Virus record (IMG/VR): IMGVR_UViG_3300031951_000371
Span: 1-43,256 of that record
DNA: 43,256 nucleotides
DNA from: a virus
Direction: 5' to 3' (one strand)
Shown: one piece after another, positions 33,090-41,802 of the stretch
Layout: each line of letters starts with the position of its first letter
Numbering within the stretch: the stretch's first letter is position 1
Program-made: the position numbers and the translations under genes
The notes under the pieces: model-generated
What the model was told of the DNA's origin: nothing
Database searches by the model: none
The model's input: only the letters and a program-made list of their open reading frames with translations

Positions 33090-34298
33090 CTAACTGTTTC
33101 TTGACTCTAAGTTTGACACTCTTGTTTTTAAAGACTCTATTTCTGTTGTCAACCTTTCTATAATTTTTTGTTGTTCTTTTGTAGATTCAACTAATAATGA
33201 AACCATTTCGGAATAACGTATTGTTTTGTAATCTGATATGCCATTGAATGTTACCGCTTCAGGTAAGAATGATTCTACTTCTTGTGCAATCATACCTATT
33301 TGTCTACTTTGGTCATCTACCTCAAAATTTTCAGCGTTTTTATAATTAAAATAAACCCCTCTTAAATTTTTAACAATATCTGTTGCACCACTTATTGGTA
33401 TTATATTTTCCTTCAATCTTACATCAGATGATGTTGTTGTCAGTATTCCTGTTGTTGCGTTTCTATATAATGCAACGCCAGTGCTCGATACCGTACCTAC
33501 CGATATTTCTTTATCAACTCTTAATTTTTGTTTGATATACAAACCAGATCCACCTATTGTCGGTAAATCCGTTCTTACTGATGGGTAAAAAATCATTTGG
33601 TCATTTGTACCACTACCACCAAAACTAGTTAAACCACTTGTCGAACTATTATTTATATAAAACGGTTCGTTTGATGAGGTAGAGTTCGCATCAATCTCAC
33701 TATAATTAGTAAATCTTGTAAATGAAGAATCTACACCGCCTACCGAATCTCTCACTGTAATTCTAGCAGAATCTGTTGCTGTTTCTATTTGTACTGAGTT
33801 AACATTAGGACCTAAATTATATATTGGTGTACCCCCTGACCAATTTATTTTTATTAAATCATTTGTTCCTAAGACCGCACCAGATCCTGACGAATAAGAA
33901 AGTTTAAAAATATTGTTGTCGGACCTATCAACACCAAAGGCGTAAGATGGTGTAGATGCGGACGTTGATAAAAACCTTATGAATGCATCCTGTGTTGATC
34001 CAGTGTCTCTTAATGAAATATTTGGGGACGCTGAATTTTTAGTTAAAATCAATGTTGTACCATCAAATTTAGCATTTACTTCACCATTTAAAGTGTTGGG
34101 TGATCCAGTTGCGGTAATTAAATTATCGTTAACATTATTATTAATTGTTATACCAGTCAAGAATGTACTTGTAAAAGAACTATAAGGTAACGCTTCAGTT
34201 CTACCCGTAGATATAGGATTGTAATTAACGATAGGCATTAGTGAATTAGAATAACCTGTCGTTGCAAAAGGGAGTGATGATATTGGTAAATCTGCCAT
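33090..34298 (-). CDS. Tail fibre with C-terminal S74 intramolecular chaperone
   Basis: 402 residues. The N-terminus 'LPISSLPFATTGYSNSLMPIVNYN' is a variant of the attachment motif of the other fibres. The middle is a beta-rich shaft. The C-terminal 110 residues are a peptidase S74 / endosialidase-type chaperone: 'SDVRLKENIIPISGATDIV', 'QIGMIAQEVESFLPEAV', 'KTIRYSEMVSLLVESTKEQQ', then a trimeric coiled coil. S74 domains trimerise the fibre and then cleave themselves at a Ser-Asp site near 'SSDVRLKEN'. The stop is TAG followed in frame by TAA. A TATTTATA element lies 8 nt upstream. Confidence 0.85.
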   Translation of the reverse strand: MADLPISSLPFATTGYSNSLMPIVNYNPISTGRTEALPYSSFTSTFLTGITINNNVNDNLITATGSPNTLNGEVNAKFDGTTLILTKNSASPNISLRDTGSTQDAFIRFLSTSASTPSYAFGVDRSDNNIFKLSYSSGSGAVLGTNDLIKINWSGGTPIYNLGPNVNSVQIETATDSARITVRDSVGGVDSSFTRFTNYSEIDANSTSSNEPFYINNSSTSGLTSFGGSGTNDQMIFYPSVRTDLPTIGGSGLYIKQKLRVDKEISVGTVSSTGVALYRNATTGILTTTSSDVRLKENIIPISGATDIVKNLRGVYFNYKNAENFEVDDQSRQIGMIAQEVESFLPEAVTFNGISDYKTIRYSEMVSLLVESTKEQQKIIERLTTEIESLKTRVSNLESRNS

Positions 34299-34306
34299 AA
34301 TTTATA

Positions 34307-34314
34307 TATAAATA
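34307..34314 (-). promoter_or_regulatory. TATTTATA element upstream of the S74 fibre gene
   Basis: Exact octamer on the coding strand, 8 nt before the ATG at 34298 and 3 nt from the preceding gene's stop. Confidence 0.4.
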
Positions 34315-34317
34315 TAT

Positions 34318-35574
34318 TTAAGTAACAATTATTCTTCCACCATCTTCTTGTAAAATTAAAAACATATTTTCTTGTGCTAAGAATGGTTTCACTATTGGTG
34401 ATGGAGTTACTGTTGGAGTTACTGTTGGAGTTACTGTTGGTGTAACTGAAATTGTAGGTGTAACGGTTGGTGTGGGTGTTGTTGTTGGTGTGACTGAAAT
34501 TGTAGGTGTAACAGTTGGGGTTATAGTTGGTGTAGGTGTAGAAGTTTTTGTTGGTGTAACGGTTGGTGTAACTGAAATTGTAGGCGTAACTGTTGGTGTA
34601 ACTGTAGGAGTAACAGTTGGTGTAACTGTAGGAGTAACTGAAATTGTAGGTGTTACAGTTGGTGTAGGGGTAGATGTTTTTGTAGGTGTGACAGTTGGTG
34701 TAACTGTTGGGGTGGTTGTTGGTGTTAATGAAATTGTAGGTGTAACAGTTGGTGTAGGAGTAGTAGTCTTTGTTGGTGTAACTGTTGGAGTAGGTGTTGT
34801 TGTAACGGTAGGTGTTACAGTTGGTGTAGGTGTAGAAGTTTTTGTTGGTGTTACTGTTGGTGTTACTGTAGGTGTTACAGTTGGTGTTACAGTTGGTGTA
34901 GGTGTAGAAGTTTTTGTTGGTGTGACAGTTGGTGTAACTGTTGGGGTGACTGAAATTGTAGGTGTAACAGTTGGTGTAGGAGTTGGGGTTTTTGTAGGAG
35001 TTGCGGTAGGTGTAACAGTAGGAGTTGCGGTAGGTGTAACGGTTGGTGTAACTGTTGGAGTAACAGTTGGTGTGGGTGTTTGTGAAAAACTTGGGTACGG
35101 TGGAGTACACCCAAATTCAAAACATAAATCACCTATTCCTAAGTTTAAATTAATTATATTTGTTGGATTTGTACCACAAGCAAAATAAGTAATTCCACTT
35201 GACACCTCAATGTTTGTTTGTTGATTACCAAAACAATCAGTATAATCAAAGTATCCAGAAACTGTTGAGGTATTCTCAAGTCTCAAACAATAACAAAGAT
35301 TTGTTGGTGTTGATGTTGGGGATGGGGTTAAAGTAGGTGTAGGTGTTGATGTTACACAATAATAAGGATGAAATACTTCACAACCTTGATTATCGGTTAT
35401 TTTAACAATAAAAGAAGTTGACCCATTAAAAGGGAATGGTAAATCAAAAGAGTAATTAGGAGGTATTGTAACGGAAGAATTCTCAACAACACAGAATGAG
35501 TTAGTGATATCACATACCGATATTTCAAAAGGTGGAGTTCCTGTGACACCTGTAATTACAACTTGTGTTGGCAT
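34318..35574 (-). CDS. Mucin-like appendage protein with SprB-like N-terminal domain and long VTPT repeat stalk
   Basis: 418 residues. Residues 1-75 ('VVITGVTGTPPFEISVCDI', 'FIVKITDNQGCEVFHPYYC') follow the Bacteroidota SprB/gliding-adhesin repeat layout of 'GTPPF-x-V' and 'DNQGC'. Residues 90-165 are a second Cys-bearing beta domain. About residues 170-395 are almost pure Val/Thr/Pro/Ser ('VTPTVTPTVTPTKTSTPTPT' and variants), a stiff stalk with more than 100 potential O-glycosylation sites. A short C-terminal cap 'MFLILQEDGGRIIVT' ends it. Its N-domain has a broken paralogue just upstream (35603-35860). A one-mismatch TATTTATT element (35578-35585) lies 3 nt upstream. Confidence 0.7.
   Translation of the reverse strand: MPTQVVITGVTGTPPFEISVCDITNSFCVVENSSVTIPPNYSFDLPFPFNGSTSFIVKITDNQGCEVFHPYYCVTSTPTPTLTPSPTSTPTNLCYCLRLENTSTVSGYFDYTDCFGNQQTNIEVSSGITYFACGTNPTNIINLNLGIGDLCFEFGCTPPYPSFSQTPTPTVTPTVTPTVTPTATPTVTPTATPTKTPTPTPTVTPTISVTPTVTPTVTPTKTSTPTPTVTPTVTPTVTPTVTPTKTSTPTPTVTPTVTTTPTPTVTPTKTTTPTPTVTPTISLTPTTTPTVTPTVTPTKTSTPTPTVTPTISVTPTVTPTVTPTVTPTVTPTISVTPTVTPTKTSTPTPTITPTVTPTISVTPTTTPTPTVTPTISVTPTVTPTVTPTVTPSPIVKPFLAQENMFLILQEDGGRIIVT
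34395..35081 (-). repeat. Degenerate VTPT/TPTP coding repeat array
   Basis: About 690 bp of imperfect 6- to 18-bp units (GTTGGTGTAACT, GTAGGAGTTACT and variants). Silent positions vary, so the array is older or under stronger diversification than the perfect array at 26781. Confidence 0.85.
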
Positions 35575-35602
35575 ACAAATAAATATAAACTCAATTTGAA
35601 TT

Positions 35603-35860
35603 TTAGCAAGGGTTTATTGTTGTTGTTGGTGTTGGGGATGCACAAGAATAAAATTCAAATTTTTCACAACTATCGGCATCAACTATTTTATTTAATAACT
35701 AACATGAAGTATCTAAAGACGATGGAACCGTAAATGTATAACTTGGTGGACATGAAGTTAATCCCGTTATAAAAACACATAATGTATTTGTAATATCACA
35801 AACATAAACATCAAATGGTGTTGTTCCTGTTATATTAGTTATTGTAATATCGTTTGACAC
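35603..35860 (-). pseudogene. Broken paralogue of the SprB-like N-terminal domain
   Basis: Reading the minus strand from a GTG at 35860 gives 53 residues ('ITITNITGTTPFDVYVCDITNTLCVF', 'PPSYTFTVPSSLDTSC') to an in-frame TAG at 35701-35699, then 31 more residues ('IVDADSCEKFEFYSCASPTPTTTINPC') to TAA. It lines up across its full length with residues 3-80 of the neighbouring 34318 protein, including 'CDIT', the Cys positions and the start of the Thr-Pro linker. It is therefore a duplicate stopped by one nonsense codon and lacking the stalk. TAG works as a stop in the DNA polymerase gene, so general recoding is unlikely. This fills the only 300-nt stretch without an intact gene. Confidence 0.7.
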
Positions 35861-35874
35861 TATAAAAAATATTC

Positions 35875-36318
35875 TTACAAACCTAAATAGGTAATTAAAT
35901 TATGGTATTCAGTTTTTAATGTTTCTCTTTGATCCATTATTGTTTGTGGTATTAATTCACCACCTAAAACATATCTTTCTACCGATTCCCTAAGATTAAA
36001 AATATTTGATATTTTTTCAGAATATAAAACTCTAATTTTATGTTTTAAAGTTTCAGATCCAGTAACAGTTAATGTATTATCTTCGTTAATGTTTTCACCA
36101 TCCAAAATTACATTAAGATATAAATTTTTTATTTCTTCACTAACTGTATTGTAAATTTCAGGAACTTCTAAAGTTAAATGAAATGAGATATAACCTTCCT
36201 TAATAACATAACCTGATACATAGTTTTCTCTGAATTCCTCAATATTATTTTCATCATAATAAACCACAGTTTTTTTATTTAAAACCGTAATTATTTGGTA
36301 ATATTTTTCTTTTTTCAT
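35875..36318 (-). CDS. Unknown protein between fibre genes (147 aa)
   Basis: 147 residues, not recognised. The first 90 residues read as beta strands ('YYQIITVLNKKTVVYYDE', 'GYVIKEGYISFHLTLEVPE', 'LYLNVILDGENI'). The last 50 are helical ('IFNLRESVERYVLGG', 'TIMDQRETLKTEYHNLITYLG'). It starts 4 nt after the stop of the fibre gene at 36323, so it may be its dedicated assembly chaperone or a small fibre-associated subunit; this comes from position only. Confidence 0.65.
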   Translation of the reverse strand: MKKEKYYQIITVLNKKTVVYYDENNIEEFRENYVSGYVIKEGYISFHLTLEVPEIYNTVSEEIKNLYLNVILDGENINEDNTLTVTGSETLKHKIRVLYSEKISNIFNLRESVERYVLGGELIPQTIMDQRETLKTEYHNLITYLGL

Positions 36319-36322
36319 TATG

Positions 36323-38053
36323 TTATAATTTTATTTTTAAATTTATCATTGTAGTTACCGTTGTTGGATTTGTAGTCCATGTTGGTGTAATCCATCTAAC
36401 TTGTAATTTATCACCACTTGTTACCGATAATGGAGTTCCTAAAACAAAATTATTATTAACTGTTGGGCTGAACGATATTCCTGAAACAACCACATTTCTT
36501 ATTCTTTTACCTTTAGTACCTCCTGGATTAATACTAAACCTAATTTTCATTTGGTTTGAAGTTGCGGGAACGGTTACTGAAGTTGGGATGTATGGACTCG
36601 AGGCCGTTGGTGTTGCGGTAAGACCCGCAGTTGCCCATGTAGAACCGTTATCTAACGAATATTCCACCAATACAGGTCCGTCAGTACCTGACCCAAAAGT
36701 TGCAATATCTAATGAAACAACTAAAGAAACATAAGACGACCCATCAAATGTAGGTGATGTTAATGTCGATGTTATTCCTGTAAGTCCGGCATAACTATTA
36801 ATATATGTTACAAAAACCGATGCCCATCCCGCAGGTTGTGTAGTTCCTAAAAAAGTTTCGGATAATATGGTAGTAGAACTACCTGATGTAAATTGTAATG
36901 TCGATGAAATTGTTTGAGATGTTCCCCCTGATAAATTATTGATTGTCATCGTTGAGTTTTCATTAGACCCTCCCACGAAATTCGATGATATTATTACCTC
37001 AGTTATTAGACCCGTATATTGGCTTACAATGTTCCAAGGATCTCTGTTTGTTGTACTTGGGGTTAATGTTGATAACGACCCGATATAGTAAGTTGTTGCA
37101 TCGACAGGATTTAAAGTGCTGTGACCAAATAGCATATTAACAAACGAAGGGACATTAAGATACGTTGTTGCCGATATTGTTGGAACATTTAATGTACCTG
37201 TCATTGTATCACCACTTTTGTTAACTTTATTATTTTCTAAATTAACTATTGTGGTACACCCACTTAAAGTTTCACAAGTAAGAGCATTAAAATTACTAAA
37301 TGGTGTAATCCCATAAGAATAATTTTGTTGTCCTTCAGTAAAAAATGTTATTGTGTTTGTCTGAGATCCGGTGTTTGTTGACCTTACTTTAACTAAGATT
37401 CTATCCGTAATATCAATAGTACTCCCACTATAATAACCGTCGGTAAGTTCCATTGAAGTTGTTGGTGAATATGTTAATACCTCGGATGGTGCGGTTGTAA
37501 GTATTAGGGTTTCGGTTCCACCTGTTGTATAAACATATACCTCACAAAATACTTCAAAAGAAGCGTTTATTACGTCCTTATATGAGTGTAAGTAAAAACT
37601 CCAAACACCCGCAGGTATTTTTGTTGTATTTGGGTAACCTATTGGGGTTAAAAACGATGCGATTGTTGATGTAACACCACTGTTTATTGTTACCCCTGTT
37701 GTTTGTTCCGTTAAATTTGTTCCTATTGGTGAAAATTCTTGATAAGGAGACTGTGATTGTGATAGATTTAAATAATAAACTTCACCTCCAGCACCCCCAA
37801 TAGGTAGTCCTGTAACCGTAAATGATCCTCCTGAATTATTTTTGAATAATATTTCACCATTCGTATATGTTCCCCCTGTTACATAAACATCAGAAAAACC
37901 ACTGAAAACATAATTTTTTATATCTGTTATTTTAGTCGATTTGGTAACACCAGAGGGGACTTGAAGATTTTCAATAACCAACAAATCATTTGAGGTAAAT
38001 CCAGTGTAATTTACATATGGTAATTGTGTTATCGTTTTTCCTGTAAGCGGCAT
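36323..38053 (-). CDS. Tail fibre / collar-type receptor-binding protein
   Basis: 576 residues. The N-terminal 'PLTGKTITQLPYVNYTGFTSNDLLVIENLQ' and 'SGVTKSTKITDIKNYV' form the attachment motif shared with the beta-solenoid protein. A beta domain follows (about 85-270), then 'NKVNKSGDTMTGTLNVPTI' (about 285-303), the repeat of classic tail fibres. The C-terminal 200 residues are a jelly-roll-like beta sandwich ('GPVLVEYSLDNGSTWATAG', 'NQMKIRFSINPGG') of a type often used for carbohydrate binding. It is a probable receptor-binding fibre. A TATTTATA element lies 12 nt upstream and a 147-residue gene is coupled downstream. Confidence 0.75.
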   Translation of the reverse strand: MPLTGKTITQLPYVNYTGFTSNDLLVIENLQVPSGVTKSTKITDIKNYVFSGFSDVYVTGGTYTNGEILFKNNSGGSFTVTGLPIGGAGGEVYYLNLSQSQSPYQEFSPIGTNLTEQTTGVTINSGVTSTIASFLTPIGYPNTTKIPAGVWSFYLHSYKDVINASFEVFCEVYVYTTGGTETLILTTAPSEVLTYSPTTSMELTDGYYSGSTIDITDRILVKVRSTNTGSQTNTITFFTEGQQNYSYGITPFSNFNALTCETLSGCTTIVNLENNKVNKSGDTMTGTLNVPTISATTYLNVPSFVNMLFGHSTLNPVDATTYYIGSLSTLTPSTTNRDPWNIVSQYTGLITEVIISSNFVGGSNENSTMTINNLSGGTSQTISSTLQFTSGSSTTILSETFLGTTQPAGWASVFVTYINSYAGLTGITSTLTSPTFDGSSYVSLVVSLDIATFGSGTDGPVLVEYSLDNGSTWATAGLTATPTASSPYIPTSVTVPATSNQMKIRFSINPGGTKGKRIRNVVVSGISFSPTVNNNFVLGTPLSVTSGDKLQVRWITPTWTTNPTTVTTMINLKIKL

Positions 38054-38065
38054 TTTTATTTTTTT

Positions 38066-38073
38066 TATAAATA
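38066..38073 (-). promoter_or_regulatory. TATTTATA element upstream of the collar-type fibre gene
   Basis: Exact octamer on the coding strand, 12 nt before the ATG at 38053. Confidence 0.45.
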
Positions 38074-38082
38074 GTTTATAAT

Positions 38083-38874
38083 TTAATATTTTAAATATTC
38101 ATCTTCACCAGTAATAATGTAGAAAATATCATTAGTCAATATTGCATCTATTATTATTTGTTCTGATGTTGGGGTAACAGTAGGTGTTATAGTAGGAGTA
38201 TTAGTAACAGTAGGTGTTATAGTAGGTGTTATAGTAGGCGTTATAGTAGGAGTATTAGTAACAGTAGGCGTTATAGTAGGAGTATTAGTAACAGTAGGAG
38301 TTATAGTAGGAGTATTAGTAACAGTAGGAGTATTAGTAACAGTAGGAGTATTAGTGACAGTAGGTGTTATAGTAGGAGTTGGGGTACATCCACATGGATT
38401 TGTACAAGTTTGAGTTGGTTTAGGAGTTTTACTTGGTTTAGGTGTGTTCGATGGTTTTGGACAACCACATGGGTTTGTACAAGTTTCCGTAGGTGTTGGT
38501 GTTAGTGTTGGGGTAATTGTCGGTGTTGTTGTCACACTAGGTGTAGGTGTAGGTACTTTACAAGGGTCTAATGAAGGTGTAGGTGTTAGTGTAGTTGTTG
38601 GTGTAGGGGTTGGTGTCTTGGTCAAAGTCAATGTAGGTGTTGGTGTAGGTGTTGATCTAGGAACGTTTAAAATATTCAAACACTGACCATCCTCAACTAA
38701 AATAGTATAAGTTCCATAAACCTGTCTTGATGGGTTAAGTTCATTAGGATAAAAAACAAAAGGTAAAGTCACAAACCCCAAATTTAGGGTAATATTATCA
38801 TTGTCTGGTTTAAATAAAACATTTACAGTTTTACCTTCAAAATTTTTACTATTAATTGTTATACTTAGTGACAT
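38083..38874 (-). CDS. Mucin-like appendage protein with Thr-Pro stalk and Cys-Gly-Cys clusters
   Basis: 263 residues from ATG 38874, which lies 4 nt after the stop of the preceding gene; a GTG at 38916 inside that gene is less likely. Residues 1-75 are a small beta domain ('[20 protein letters not shown]', '[16 protein letters not shown]'). Residues 78-235 are Thr-Pro repeats interrupted twice by '[11 protein letters not shown]'/'[11 protein letters not shown]' clusters and a basic '[11 protein letters not shown]' segment. The C-terminus is a short cap ('[24 protein letters not shown]'). The Cys clusters could crosslink stalks. It is translationally coupled to the papain-like structural protein. 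Confidence 0.7.
   Translation of the reverse strand: MSLSITINSKNFEGKTVNVLFKPDNDNITLNLGFVTLPFVFYPNELNPSRQVYGTYTILVEDGQCLNILNVPRSTPTPTPTLTLTKTPTPTPTTTLTPTPSLDPCKVPTPTPSVTTTPTITPTLTPTPTETCTNPCGCPKPSNTPKPSKTPKPTQTCTNPCGCTPTPTITPTVTNTPTVTNTPTVTNTPTITPTVTNTPTITPTVTNTPTITPTITPTITPTVTNTPTITPTVTPTSEQIIIDAILTNDIFYIITGEDEYLKY
38167..38386 (-). repeat. Imperfect [10 protein letters not shown] coding repeat array
   Basis: Units such as GTAGGAGTATTAGTAACA and GTAGGTGTTATA alternate over about 220 bp. Several copies are identical at silent sites, so this array has also expanded recently. Confidence 0.8.
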
Positions 38875-38878
38875 TTTA

Positions 38879-41770
38879 TTAACTTGCAATTTCTGTGGCA
38901 ATACAAATCTCACCACGTTCTTTTATTAATCTATTCATATCATTAAAGGATATAGTTGCTCTTCCATTTTTTCCCCAATTTTTACCCCAACTATTTTTTA
39001 TTCTAAATGTTTTGTTTTTAATATCAACACCATTAATTACATAAGCATGACCTCCTGAATTTCTACCCCCAACCCTTATAAGTCCATTTTTGTCTGGAAA
39101 AAACATATTGTAATACCAATTTGTGCCCACAACTACAGGTCCAATCTTCATTACCGTATCAATTAATGTATTTAAATCGAAAGCCCAATAGTACGATTTT
39201 ATTTTACCTATCTTTTGTAAATATTTGGCGCCAGCACGAACTGACGTTCCTGCATAGTTTTCTCCTGGCCATTCGTCAATTTTTTGAGATTCAGTATATA
39301 TAATATTTGGTTTAATAATTGGAGGTATTCCACCTTGTTCTGTTGGTCCGTCTTCTAACCAATGTGACCATGAAAACCCAACACATTGAGGTGTTCTACC
39401 TTGATCTCCCCACCAACCATCGTCGTTCCAATACCTTGAGGTAATTGTTGATGATGAATTTGGTTTTACTACAGTACTTAATTTTGAAAAATTATTTTTA
39501 ATTAGATAATTTAAATCCCTCTTATCTTCTTTTTCAACCCTACCTAATTCAAACGGTAATAAAGGTTCACCTGTTGTTGTTGTGGTTGTTACTAACGTTG
39601 TGGTGGTGGTAACAATCTCATTGTTTATACTAAATGTAAAATCATTTGTTAAACAAATTGTTGTATCACAATTTGGACAATCGGGGTCAAATAAATCAAA
39701 TTTACCTTTAAGTAGTTTAAAATTATGTTTTACCTCATCAGAACTTAAAGGTTCGACATACATTCTAAATTGAGATATAGCACCCTCAAATGTACCCCCA
39801 AAATTTTGTTCCAATAATATATTTGTATTTAAACCAGATAAAGTTGTTGCACTTAAAATATTATTTGGTAAACATTCAGGGTCTTGTATATAATTTGAGG
39901 TCAAACCAGTACAAGAAGAAAATGTAAGATTTTCGTGTAACCCTTGAGTTCCTCCTCCCCATGAAATATTAAATGGAACTCCTATTTGTTTTTCTTTATC
40001 GGTGTTAAGACCTCTTGGTATAACCTCCTCAAAGTTTTCTTTGGTGAATATTTTTTTACCGTTAACATATATTTTTAGTCTTCCTAATCGATATTTTTTA
40101 TCGTCTAACCATATGTTATTTAAATTAACTAACTCTATAAGTTCACCATTTTGGTCATTGTGAGTTAAAGGTGGTTTTATTAACTCAACTGAATTACCCG
40201 CTAAAGAATCTAAGTACTCAAATTTTGTTATGTCACCCAATCCTCCATAATATTTTAAATCACAGTAATCATACCATGAATATCTTTCCCAAACAACATC
40301 TACTAAAAACCAATGTTCTTCATTTAAAAATGCCGGATTTACTATCTCACAGTAAGGGTAAATTGGTGGAGTACAAAATTCCTCTATCGTATAACCAGTA
40401 ACATATGTTTGCCCTGTAACACAAGTCCCTGTTGTTTCACAGTCACCCGTAAACCTTAAAACTTTTACCCCTATTTGTGGATTTTTAACATCACCACATA
40501 ATTTAAATGAAATGTTGTTTGACATTACATCAAAAAGAGGGTCTGTCTCACAAGTGTTTTCTATTGATGTAAACCCTGTTGAACCGCAGTTTATACAGTC
40601 TTTACATTCTTCACATACAGTACAACTTGGAGTACACACAGGTTTGGATATTGTACAGGTTGGTTGTGGTGTTGACGTTGGTGTTGGGGTTGGGGTTGGT
40701 AGTATTACGGTTTCACATTTGTGTGTCTGACACTCCCACCCACAAGTTTCACAAGGTTTATCATTACAACCACATCCACAACTAACCGACATTCTTTTAT
40801 CACCACCACATAAATCACATCCATAATTTATATGAGGGTCATGTTGATTGTTAATCGATCTTGGGGGATATATGTATATACATCTACTATTAGTCACTGT
40901 TTTATCACAACACGCACAAGTAGATGGACAACCACTTAAAGAATTTGTTACTCTTGTATAACCACTAAGACAATTTGGATATCCGTCCGCATGATGGTAA
41001 AATTTATTTTCCGCCCTTGTACCAAGATAAAAAAATGTATTTTTGTTTTGAGGATATATTAGGTTAAGAGTTGTTTCACTTGATAAAGGAAAGTATTCAT
41101 TTATGAGTCTAGGTTTTAATATTATTTCTACACTCCAACCCTTTGACATTCTTTCAGGTAAAACTTCATAATCAAAACCAAAAAGTTTATAAAACCCTTG
41201 ATAAAAACCACCATATAATTCATGATATTTACCAACGGTTGAATCTTGTTTACTTACAATTTCATATAATGTTGTTTTGTTTATACCTGAAAATCTTTGA
41301 TTAGTTTCAGTATATCCTGTTGTTTGAAACATTTTGAATCTTCTGTCAAAATGTAATCTATCAAACTTTAAAAAATCACTATATAACCCTTTTGTAAAGT
41401 TTAAAGTTTCTCCAGTCATTTTATTAACTAATCCATTATCAATGCCAGTTAATCCTACGTCACACAAAGTTGATGAAGAAAAACAAGTTAAATCATCATC
41501 ATTTGGGTTAAAATAGTTTTGTGAAACAAAAACATTATTAGAATTAAAATTCTTATACGTCAGATTTAAACCCTGTGATGTCAATGGGTTATTAATGTCT
41601 ATATTTATTGGTAACTTGTCTCCATAAGTTTCAGCAATCAAATACGGAGAAAACACCACTTCTTCATTAAAATCTCTTTCATCAGAAGTTAATGACATAT
41701 CCATAGAATCATAAATGAGACCTATTTTTAGTTTTGGATAAACATATTGATTAATATTTTGATATGACAT
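38879..41770 (-). CDS. Large structural protein with LamG-like domain and C-terminal papain-like cysteine peptidase
   Basis: 963 residues from ATG 41770 (an upstream TTG frame at 41800 is ignored because the TATTTATA element lies there). The N-terminal 240 residues are a structural domain ('GGFYQGFYKLFGFDYEVLPERM'). A Cys-rich zone (about 275-420) has many CxxC pairs and a 'TPTPTPTSTP' linker. A laminin-G-like beta sandwich follows ('GGTFEGAISQFRMYVEPLSSDEV', about 680-710), then a Thr linker. Residues about 760-963 are a C1A papain fold: Gln790, Cys796 in 'DQGRTPQCVGFSW', His908 in 'SGGHAYVING' and Asn926 in 'KNSWGKNWGKNG'. All catalytic residues are present. It could cleave host surface proteins at adsorption or mature virion proteins. 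Confidence 0.85.
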   Translation of the reverse strand: MSYQNINQYVYPKLKIGLIYDSMDMSLTSDERDFNEEVVFSPYLIAETYGDKLPINIDINNPLTSQGLNLTYKNFNSNNVFVSQNYFNPNDDDLTCFSSSTLCDVGLTGIDNGLVNKMTGETLNFTKGLYSDFLKFDRLHFDRRFKMFQTTGYTETNQRFSGINKTTLYEIVSKQDSTVGKYHELYGGFYQGFYKLFGFDYEVLPERMSKGWSVEIILKPRLINEYFPLSSETTLNLIYPQNKNTFFYLGTRAENKFYHHADGYPNCLSGYTRVTNSLSGCPSTCACCDKTVTNSRCIYIYPPRSINNQHDPHINYGCDLCGGDKRMSVSCGCGCNDKPCETCGWECQTHKCETVILPTPTPTPTSTPQPTCTISKPVCTPSCTVCEECKDCINCGSTGFTSIENTCETDPLFDVMSNNISFKLCGDVKNPQIGVKVLRFTGDCETTGTCVTGQTYVTGYTIEEFCTPPIYPYCEIVNPAFLNEEHWFLVDVVWERYSWYDYCDLKYYGGLGDITKFEYLDSLAGNSVELIKPPLTHNDQNGELIELVNLNNIWLDDKKYRLGRLKIYVNGKKIFTKENFEEVIPRGLNTDKEKQIGVPFNISWGGGTQGLHENLTFSSCTGLTSNYIQDPECLPNNILSATTLSGLNTNILLEQNFGGTFEGAISQFRMYVEPLSSDEVKHNFKLLKGKFDLFDPDCPNCDTTICLTNDFTFSINNEIVTTTTTLVTTTTTTGEPLLPFELGRVEKEDKRDLNYLIKNNFSKLSTVVKPNSSSTITSRYWNDDGWWGDQGRTPQCVGFSWSHWLEDGPTEQGGIPPIIKPNIIYTESQKIDEWPGENYAGTSVRAGAKYLQKIGKIKSYYWAFDLNTLIDTVMKIGPVVVGTNWYYNMFFPDKNGLIRVGGRNSGGHAYVINGVDIKNKTFRIKNSWGKNWGKNGRATISFNDMNRLIKERGEICIATEIAS

Positions 41771-41781
41771 TCTTTTTATTT

Positions 41782-41789
41782 TATAAATA
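41782..41789 (-). promoter_or_regulatory. TATTTATA element upstream of the papain-like structural gene
   Basis: Exact octamer on the minus strand, 11 nt before the ATG at 41770, and only 13 nt from the divergent plus-strand copy at 41803. Confidence 0.5.
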
Positions 41790-41802
41790 CAACATATCAA
41801 AG

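Noticed and set aside
34238-35110. Tyr/Asn/Ser-rich minus-strand frame of 290 codons
   Set aside because: Alternative frame of the same Thr-Pro repeat array; the frame with SprB-like domain and cap is the real one.
34472-35188. Long plus-strand frame made of Val-Gly repeats
   Set aside because: It is the antisense of the VTPT repeats; the low-complexity GC-poor repeat keeps the opposite strand open. No start signal or non-repeat domain.
35603-35860. General TAG-to-sense recoding, as in some Bacteroidota phages
   Set aside because: The DNA polymerase gene ends with TAG and read-through would run into antisense of the 114-residue gene; the S74 fibre also ends TAG-TAA. Other genes have no internal TAG.
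26345-38053. Diversity-generating retroelement for fibre variation
   Set aside because: No reverse transcriptase and no template/variable repeat pair are visible in the window.
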